Source: a virus
IMG/VR virus record: IMGVR_UViG_3300013004_004504
Span: 1 to 38,879 of that record
Strand: one strand, 5' to 3'
Length of the DNA: 38,879 bases
Part shown: one piece after another, positions 34,382-38,879 of the stretch
Layout of the letters: each line of letters starts with the position of its first letter
How positions within the stretch are numbered: the first letter of the stretch is position 1
Made by a program: the position numbers and the translations under genes
The notes under the pieces: model-generated
Seen by the model: only the letters and a program-made list of their open reading frames with translations
Databases searched by the model: none
Told to the model about the DNA's origin: nothing

Positions 34382-34740
34382 GCGGCCTGCGCCTTGAGAC
34401 TAAAATGGAGCACATAGCCCTTGAGGTAGGGAAGCCCGGTCGGCACTGAGAGCTCTCGACCTGTATGGCGATCAACAACCCATTTCATCCAGCGATTTAC
34501 AGCAATTTCAATGGCATCACTCAAGGCCACCCCTGAATACATGCTGCTACCGACATAGTCAGCGAAATGCCTGCCATGTCGGCTATCGAGAAAGTCACGG
34601 ACCCCTTTCGCATTACCTCCAGCCGCCTTCGAAATAGCCTGAAAGGCGATCGGCCATGCCACCTTCGCATCTGTGAAGCCTCCACTGGTGCCGTAGAAGC
34701 CCCACGCTTCGTTGGCAGTGGGCAAGGTCGAGTTGGTCAT
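34378..34740 (-). CDS. hypothetical phage protein, 120 aa
   Basis: A GGAG site lies 9 bases before the ATG. The sequence contains ANEAWGFYGTSGGFTDAKVA, AISKAAGGNAKGVRDFLDSR and HGRHFADYVGSSM, followed by AIEIAVNRWMKWVVDRHTGR. It is soluble and helix-rich and lacks known motifs. This conserved-looking type occurs in phage and plasmid accessory regions, but I cannot name its function. It is transcribed toward the packaging genes. Confidence 0.68.
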   Translation of the reverse strand: MTNSTLPTANEAWGFYGTSGGFTDAKVAWPIAFQAISKAAGGNAKGVRDFLDSRHGRHFADYVGSSMYSGVALSDAIEIAVNRWMKWVVDRHTGRELSVPTGLPYLKGYVLHFSLKAQAA

Positions 34741-34964
34741 TTGTATCGCTCCGTTTCCGTGAAGCGACTACCGCTCTTGTCGCGACGACTATCCAGTCAA
34801 TTCGACGAAATTCTGCGACTTTCTGCTTTCTGACCCCCGGTCGCCAACTCGCGGTTACGTGAATTTTGGACCATGCGCGGTTTCCGTCCCGCAGGCCCCA
34901 GAGTTTCGACCCGCCCCCCGGTTTTCGCTTTCGGCCGAATGTGTCTAAATGGGCGGAGAGGTGG
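34741..34964. promoter_or_regulatory. divergent intergenic region, probable promoters
   Basis: These 224 bases separate the leftward operon start (34740) from the rightward 62-residue gene, so promoters for both directions are expected here. No convincing -35/-10 pair was found. On the - strand a TTGACT lies at about 34796-34801 without a good -10 at the right spacing. No ORF with a ribosome site is seen inside. Confidence 0.4.
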
Positions 34965-35153
34965 ATGATGGCGGATATTCAGAAGGAATTGGCGCTTCGG
35001 TTGGCCTGGTACATTGATCGCTATGGCGAGATACCTGAGCGCGATATGATCAAACTTTGGGGCGCGGCGACACTAGGACGCAAAGATGACGAGGCTGAGC
35101 GGATCACTGCCTTGGCTGACGATGTCCTCGAGTATTTCCGATCGATGGATTAA
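34965..35153 (+). CDS. small hypothetical protein, 62 aa, on the opposite strand
   Basis: Two adjacent ATGs (34965, 34968) follow GGAGAGG. The protein is acidic and helical (DIQKELALRLAWYIDRYGEI, then DDEAERITALADDVLEYFRS), with no family recognised. Its TAA overlaps the TAA of the convergent HNH gene within the four bases TTAA. It runs against the phage late genes, which hints at a regulator or a prophage-expressed accessory gene. Confidence 0.6.
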   Translation: MMADIQKELALRLAWYIDRYGEIPERDMIKLWGAATLGRKDDEAERITALADDVLEYFRSMD

Positions 35154-35425
35154 CCGGCTCTCCCGATCGGCCACCCGTCAGGGTCCACTTCAACCGTCCT
35201 GCGATGACCGAACTGCTCGGCCGTGCGTGCCTGGTGGCAGTCAGCGCAGAGGCAGCGGATGTTGCTGTCATCGTCCGAGCCACCCAAGGTGAGCGGCACG
35301 ATATGGTCAGGCACGGTGGCTGCGCGAACGATGCCCTTGGCAGCGCAGTTCTTACAGACTGGTTCAGCCTGAAGGCGACGCAAACGCTGGATGACCGCGC
35401 GGCGCCCACGCATTCTTGTAGTCAT
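35150..35425 (-). CDS. HNH endonuclease
   Basis: The protein has CKNC and CLCADCH zinc-binding pairs around the core DHIVPLTLGGSDDDSN, the HNH layout. With ATG 35425 it is 91 residues; an upstream in-frame start at 35578 would run into the DUF3800 gene and gives unlikely sequence. HNH enzymes next to terminase genes are often needed for cos-type cutting in HK97-like phages. Here the gene is several genes upstream of TerS, so that role is inferred. No good ribosome site is visible. Confidence 0.85.
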   Translation of the reverse strand: MTTRMRGRRAVIQRLRRLQAEPVCKNCAAKGIVRAATVPDHIVPLTLGGSDDDSNIRCLCADCHQARTAEQFGHRRTVEVDPDGWPIGRAG

Positions 35426-35480
35426 TTGGCGTTCGGGTAAAAAGCGTTGGACATCAAAGCGGCCGAGCCTTGGAGGGATT

Positions 35481-36293
35481 ATGATTTCGGATGAGTTCCA
35501 GCAGGCAGTGAAGGCGGGCGTGTATGGCTTACTTATCGACGATACCGGTTCGCCGGGAGTACAGGCAAATAATCCCAACCTGCCAAAAGAAACGAAATCG
35601 TTGGTTGGTGTGCTTGTTCCACCACACGCGATGCCGGTTATTGCGGATCAATTACCAGGTGTTATTGATGAAATCCGAAGCATAACAGGCGCCAACGAAA
35701 TGCATTTCGTTGACATATATGGTGCACGTAAAAATTGGAAAGGCGTCGATCCAAAAGTCAGGCTGGGAATTTTCGGGTTCATGTCTTGGATTTTCGATAC
35801 ATACGGTCTTAAACTGATTGTTCAGAGTTTCACGGCTGCGCAGCACCAAGATGTTATTAGTAGGCTTGGCATCGATAATGCCGGTCCATTCGACCTTAAG
35901 AAGATCGAAGATGCAGCCCTATTGTTTCTGCTTATTCAAGCAAAATGGCATCTCAAAAGTCTGAGTCATGCGCCTGGGGCTAAGGCTGGTGTTTTTATAG
36001 ATGCCGGGAACGGATGGAAGAGATCCGATAGCAAGCATCAGGTTAATATTTTTAGTGATGTATTTATGAACGGCGAATTTGGTTTTTATGATTCAGCAAA
36101 AATGCCGCCCATACAAATTGCGGACTTTGCCGCATTCTTTCACAATCGAGTTAACCTCATTATAAATAAGGTTTCACCAGAACTATTTGACCGCCAATTG
36201 GTCGAAATTCTTCAACCTCTGCAAACTGGGTATTTAAATATACCAACCCTGTCCTGGGACGTAATTTTCCCGGAATTTCCGTCATATCAATAG
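35481..36293 (+). CDS. DUF3800 family protein, putative RNase H-like nuclease
   Basis: GGAGGG precedes ATG 35481 and gives 270 residues. The DUF3800 pattern is visible: LLIDDTGSPG (Asp20/21), EMHF (Glu73, His75), VFIDAGNGW (Asp174), and PPIQIADFAAFFHNR (Asp215). Together they form a likely metal site of an RNase H-like fold. The substrate is unknown; members occur in phages, plasmids and defence regions. The gene is more AT-rich than its neighbours and is transcribed opposite to the late operon. This suggests a cargo gene acquired separately (a moron). Start choice is secure because of the ribosome site. Confidence 0.85.
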   Translation: MISDEFQQAVKAGVYGLLIDDTGSPGVQANNPNLPKETKSLVGVLVPPHAMPVIADQLPGVIDEIRSITGANEMHFVDIYGARKNWKGVDPKVRLGIFGFMSWIFDTYGLKLIVQSFTAAQHQDVISRLGIDNAGPFDLKKIEDAALLFLLIQAKWHLKSLSHAPGAKAGVFIDAGNGWKRSDSKHQVNIFSDVFMNGEFGFYDSAKMPPIQIADFAAFFHNRVNLIINKVSPELFDRQLVEILQPLQTGYLNIPTLSWDVIFPEFPSYQ

Positions 36294-36317
36294 CGTGGCT
36301 TATTCAAAATCGAACAA

Positions 36318-36344
36318 CGCCCGGAAGCTGGTTGGCTCCGGGCG
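36318..36344. terminator. possible bidirectional hairpin between converging genes
   Basis: CGCCCGG and CCGGGCG pair across AGC-TGGTTG-GCT with a one-base bulge. The hairpin lies 25 bases after the DUF3800 stop and before the end of the opposite gene at 36420. No T-tract follows on either side, so a termination role is uncertain. Confidence 0.35.
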
Positions 36345-36419
36345 CAGTTCTCAATCCTCGATTTCGGAACAATGCCGAAGAACGTCCATAAAAACAAGGG
36401 AATCGGCCAGTTTTAGGCG

Positions 36420-37016
36420 TTATGTCAGCACTTTGCGGTTACTATCCCGCGCCATGCCGAACAGTTCTGCCAGCGCATCAAGGGCAAAGCTGAGGTTGGT
36501 GCGATCGGCCTGCGGCCAGCCACCCGCATCCTCATCTATGCAGACGAGCCGATAGGCGAGCACGCCGGGTGCCTTGCCCGGTGCGTCCTGTCGATCCCGG
36601 TCGCACTGGCCGAGCACATCGAGCACGGCGCCGTAGTGCCGCTGCACCTTCTCGACCAGAGTCCGGCTGGGAGGTGCGCCCACGCCGCCGAGCACGCCGT
36701 CGCTGGCCAGGATGCCTGTAACTGAAGCGGGGAACGGCATCGGCCAGCCCATCACCGCATGATGCCGGTGATAGATCTCGGCGTACTTCTGCCCAGCAGC
36801 AAACTGCTCAGCGTCGATCACACCACAAAACGCCAACCGCCCCAGCGCCGTGCCCAGCCGTTCGTCACGGGCCTGCCTGGCGGTCACCCCGTAATGGCGC
36901 TGACGTGCTTCCAGCACGGTGGCTATGACCTCACGCTGGGTTTCGCCAGCTCTGGGCTGCACCAGCTTGCCACAAGGGTGGCGCTTGCCGGCTTTGCGCT
37001 TACGCCCTTTTGCCAT
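36420..37016 (-). CDS. hypothetical phage protein, 198 aa, basic N-terminus
   Basis: A GGAGG site precedes ATG 37016. The N-terminus is strongly basic (AKGRKRKAGKRHPCGKLVQP), suggesting nucleic-acid contact. Helical segments follow (REVIATVLEARQRHYGVTAR, then a YAEIYHRHHAVMG stretch and LVEKVQRHYGAVLDVLGQCD). I do not recognise a family. It is the last gene of the early-type cluster before the DUF3800 region and could be a late regulator, but this is only a guess from place and charge. The start overlaps the end of the 62-residue gene. Confidence 0.65.
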   Translation of the reverse strand: MAKGRKRKAGKRHPCGKLVQPRAGETQREVIATVLEARQRHYGVTARQARDERLGTALGRLAFCGVIDAEQFAAGQKYAEIYHRHHAVMGWPMPFPASVTGILASDGVLGGVGAPPSRTLVEKVQRHYGAVLDVLGQCDRDRQDAPGKAPGVLAYRLVCIDEDAGGWPQADRTNLSFALDALAELFGMARDSNRKVLT

Positions 37017-37188
37017 GGGTGCCTCCGTAGAGCCGTTCGCCGATCGAACGGACGAGTTCCCGCTCCGTTTGGCTCAAGCGCTGGTCACTGACCGAGACGG
37101 CAAGGATGCCGCTTCGCCAGCCGTCGCGTTTGAGTTCTTCGCCGTCACGCTGCCGTGCGCTGTCGTAGATCCGGGAGGTAACGCTCAT
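37000..37188 (-). CDS. small hypothetical phage protein, 62 aa
   Basis: The protein (IYDSARQRDGEELKRDGWRS, then SDQRLSQTERELVRSIGERL) is charged and helical. Its ATG overlaps the stop of the DUF6378 gene (ATGA) and its end overlaps the next gene by 17 bases, so it is translated in the same chain. No function can be assigned. Confidence 0.58.
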   Translation of the reverse strand: MSVTSRIYDSARQRDGEELKRDGWRSGILAVSVSDQRLSQTERELVRSIGERLYGGTHGKRA

Positions 37189-37442
37189 GTGCGGATCTCC
37201 CTCAGCAGGGCGGCATAGCCGATGACATCAATCACGCTGTCGACGTGCCCGGGATCGTAGGCTAGCCGGACCAGCTTCAGGTCGATCATGCACAGCGCGA
37301 CCTGTGCCGGGGTCACCGGCATACCGAGCGTGATCGACCAGCGAGCAGCGATCGATTTGAACTGATCAGCGGGATCACCGTAATCGTCGCGCCGTTCCTC
37401 CAAAACCTTGGCCGTATGGCCGAGAATGGACCAGCTGGTCAT
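37185..37442 (-). CDS. DUF6378 / MazG-like nucleotide pyrophosphohydrolase-type protein
   Basis: The 85-residue protein has the family's R-x-x-YG and FKSIAARWS block near the start (EERRDDYGDPADQFKSIAAR), then CMIDLKLVRLAYDPGHVDSV and the closing DVIGYAALL. This is an all-alpha NTP pyrophosphatase-like fold. It may clean nucleotides during phage replication; that role is inferred. It is linked by ATGA overlaps to the RuvC-like gene and the 62-residue gene. Confidence 0.8.
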   Translation of the reverse strand: MTSWSILGHTAKVLEERRDDYGDPADQFKSIAARWSITLGMPVTPAQVALCMIDLKLVRLAYDPGHVDSVIDVIGYAALLREIRT

Positions 37443-37975
37443 CGCACACCCCCGCGGGTCTCGATGGCCCAGATCAGGATGGCGATCGCATCGGCCTCGT
37501 TGTCATCGGCGGGTGCAAAGCCTTTCGCCTGGACGGCGGCGATGACAGCGGCCTTGTCGGCATTGCCCTTGCCGGTGATGAACTGCTTGATCGTGCCAAC
37601 CGGCACACCTTGGTAGGCAACCAGATGCTCTTCGCACCAGGCGCTCAGGACAGCGAGAAGGCCGCCGTAGACATGGGCCGCATCGGTTCCGACGTGGCGC
37701 CGCACTTCCTCGAAGTGGATCGCCTCGATCGGTCCAGCATCGAGGTCGAGCTGTTCCAGCCAGCGGCGGAAGCGCAGGAAGCGCATCCCGCCGCCATCGA
37801 AGCGGGTGTGCTTGAACGACACTGTGCCGCTCGAGATGAAGTCATCGCCCGTCTGCAGCGCCCAGCCTGTGCTGGTGCCGAGGTCGAGAGCCAGCATAGC
37901 TCCGGTTGTAATCGTCTGCCGGGAGGCCGGCGGGGTTGCCCTGCGCGCTGGCACAGGCAAAGTCAGAACATCCAT
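37439..37975 (-). CDS. RuvC-like Holliday junction resolvase
   Basis: The 178-residue protein has the RuvC-fold acidic residues in place: Asp31 in MLALDLGTSTGWAL, Glu89/Glu90 in AIHFEEVRRHVG and acidic residues in DDNEADAIAI (Asp157-Asp162), with a GTIKQFITGKGNADKAAVI stretch. RuvC-type phage resolvases trim branched DNA before packaging or during recombination. It heads a chain of overlapping early-type genes. No mutated catalytic residue is seen. Confidence 0.85.
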   Translation of the reverse strand: MDVLTLPVPARRATPPASRQTITTGAMLALDLGTSTGWALQTGDDFISSGTVSFKHTRFDGGGMRFLRFRRWLEQLDLDAGPIEAIHFEEVRRHVGTDAAHVYGGLLAVLSAWCEEHLVAYQGVPVGTIKQFITGKGNADKAAVIAAVQAKGFAPADDNEADAIAILIWAIETRGGVR

Positions 37976-38092
37976 GATTGTTCTCCTGAAAATGGAATCG
38001 GTCGTGGTGAGGACGGCGGCAGCCTGGTGCTTGGCGGTACTGGCTGCCGTCGTCCGATCTGGGCTGGTGGGTTCACGTCATCGGCTGCTCCA

Positions 38093-38635
38093 TCAGAACG
38101 GGATATCTGAGAGCTCGTCATTGAGCTGATCGAGCGCGGCGCGACTGGGACGGACGCTCACCACCTGTGCGTCCGGGAACGCGTTTTTGGCGGCGGCCAG
38201 GATCGGATGGCAGCGGATGACGTTGGCGATCTCATCGAGCGACCAGACCTGAGCTTGACGGCCGTGACGCTGGGCCCGTCCGGTATCGCGCAGGTCCCGC
38301 ACCAGGATGACGAGGCCTTGCTCCGTCTCGAACTCCCACTGGTCGACCGGCAGCGTTTCGCCCTTGGCTTCCCGGGCAAGCTGGTCGAGCTTGTCATAGG
38401 CCCGCAGCATGGCATCGCCGTGCTGGCGAACGAGCTTGAGGTCGAACTCCCACACCGCAGCGTTGAACAGCTTATGCTGGGCATGGAACCGTTCAGCCCA
38501 CTCGATCGGCACAAGCATGGGCAGACGCCCGATGCCCCAATGCTGGTCCAGTTCCCGGCCGCGCTGGTCGACGCAGTTGATGATGACCTGGATGTCGCTG
38601 ATCTGACCATGCCGGGTCGGTGGCGCGCCCTTCAT
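38093..38635 (-). CDS. hypothetical phage early protein, 180 aa
   Basis: The protein contains GRELDQHWGIGRLPMLVPIE, AAVWEFDLKLVRQHGDAMLR and WSLDEIANVIRCHPILAAAK, and ends in an acidic tail. It is soluble and helix-rich, with no recognised domain. A 117-base gap with no ORF lies before the RuvC-like gene. Its ATG overlaps the stop of the small upstream gene (ATGA), so it belongs to the same early operon. Function is unknown. Confidence 0.65.
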   Translation of the reverse strand: MKGAPPTRHGQISDIQVIINCVDQRGRELDQHWGIGRLPMLVPIEWAERFHAQHKLFNAAVWEFDLKLVRQHGDAMLRAYDKLDQLAREAKGETLPVDQWEFETEQGLVILVRDLRDTGRAQRHGRQAQVWSLDEIANVIRCHPILAAAKNAFPDAQVVSVRPSRAALDQLNDELSDIPF

Positions 38636-38832
38636 GCGCCCCTCCTTTCTTTGTTAAAAACGAGGCTGACGATGCGCCTGAAGCGCAGTCGGAAGCCCTT
38701 AGGGGGTATGGGGGGGAAGCGACTGCGCGTTCCGACAGCTTCCGACCGTGCTTCCGCCGCCTTCCGACTGGCTTCCGACTGACGCAAAACCGTGCTTCCG
38801 ACTGCTTCCGACAACTGGATTTTAGGGCTCAT
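38632..38832 (-). CDS. small hypothetical protein, 66 aa, overlapping a repeat cluster
   Basis: GGAG lies 9 bases before the ATG, and the gene overlaps the upstream partial gene (ATGA) and the next gene (ATGA), which supports translation. The protein is short and basic (KAAEARSEAVGTRSRFPPIP, then PKGFRLRFRRIVSLVF). Its first half is encoded by the TTCCGAC repeats, so its amino-acid sequence may be incidental to a DNA function. Confidence 0.5.
   Translation of the reverse strand: MSPKIQLSEAVGSTVLRQSEASRKAAEARSEAVGTRSRFPPIPPKGFRLRFRRIVSLVFNKERRGA
38683..38728. repeat. 9-bp inverted repeat beside the TTCCGAC cluster
   Basis: GCGCAGTCG (38683-38691) is the exact reverse complement of CGACTGCGC (38720-38728), with a 28-base G-rich spacer. 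The left arm continues into GAAGC, so it also carries an inverted copy of GCTTCCGACTG. It may be part of the same protein-binding region. Confidence 0.55.
38730..38812 (+). repeat. cluster of seven TTCCGAC direct repeats, helical spacing
   Basis: Copies start at 38730, 38740, 38752 (TTCCGCC), 38762, 38773, 38796 and 38806. Spacings are 10, 12, 10, 11, 23 and 10 bases, close to one (or two) turns of DNA. Several are extended to GCTTCCGACTG. The copies fall in all three codon phases, so protein coding does not explain them. They look like iterons or protein-binding boxes. Confidence 0.75.
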
Positions 38833-38879
38833 CGGTCGGGCTCCAGGTACTTCACAACCCTGAGACCAGAGGCCTTGCC
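38829..38879 (-). CDS. C-terminal end of an upstream gene, cut by window end
   Basis: Reading from the window end, 16 codons (ending GLRVVKYLEPDR) lead to a TGA at 38829 that overlaps the next ATG (ATGA). The other overlaps in this strand follow the same form, so it is probably the real end of an early gene. It is too short to identify. Confidence 0.45.
   Translation of the reverse strand, partial: GKASGLRVVKYLEPDR

Noticed and set aside
36318-36344. A definite rho-independent terminator after the DUF3800 gene
   Set aside because: The stem is good but there is no T-tract on either strand, so it is listed only as a possible element with low confidence.
38730-38812. CRISPR array
   Set aside because: Repeat units are only about 7-11 bases with spacers of a few bases, unlike CRISPR repeats of 23-47 bases with similar-sized unique spacers.

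Overview
The window is from a GC-rich bacterial genome, most likely an alphaproteobacterium and perhaps a sphingomonad. That placement rests on base composition, alphaproteobacterial-looking phage proteins and codon use, not on any marker gene. It splits into two oppositely oriented blocks: the 3' half of a type 1 BREX anti-phage operon on the + strand (about 1-10028), and the late genes plus part of the early genes of a siphovirus-type prophage or phage-like element, almost entirely on the - strand (about 10016-38879).

BREX block. In order: the C-terminal part of brxC (cut by the window edge), pglX (adenine methyltransferase), pglZ (alkaline-phosphatase fold), a BrxL-type AAA+ ATPase, and a GIY-YIG nuclease with a DUF4357-like tail. 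Spacings are overlapping or only a few bases, as in one operon. Two things stand out. The BrxL protein ends in a domain resembling the C-terminal phospholipase-D-like domain of eukaryotic MITD1 (MIT_C) where a Lon protease domain is expected. The middle of pglX, covering the target-recognition region, is conspicuously AT-rich, as if the specificity domain had been exchanged.

Phage block, read in its own direction (right to left). A partial early region holds a RuvC-like resolvase, a DUF6378/MazG-like protein, several unknowns and a cluster of helically spaced TTCCGAC repeats. Next comes a small island with + strand genes: a 62-aa protein, and an AT-rich DUF3800 putative nuclease, with an HNH endonuclease on the - strand between them. 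Then a tightly coupled packaging and head operon: ParB-like/DNA methyltransferase fusion, TerS, TerL, portal, prohead protease, HK97-type capsid. Head-tail joining and tail genes follow: connector, closure, gp10-like, DUF3168, tail tube, G/T chaperone pair with a canonical -1 slippery heptamer, and a 1397-aa tape measure. After these come minor tail and fibre proteins and a lysis cassette. A strong intrinsic terminator lies 20 bases before a second distal module: holin-like protein, collagen-like protein, three fibre-type proteins and a sulfotransferase.

The two blocks meet tail to tail: the last BREX-side gene and the phage sulfotransferase gene overlap by 13 bp at their 3' ends. No attachment site, tRNA or integrase is visible at the junction, so whether the BREX operon is a neighbour or cargo of the phage element cannot be settled here. 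No rRNA, tRNA, insertion sequence or CRISPR array was found, and no stretch longer than 300 bases lacks a gene.
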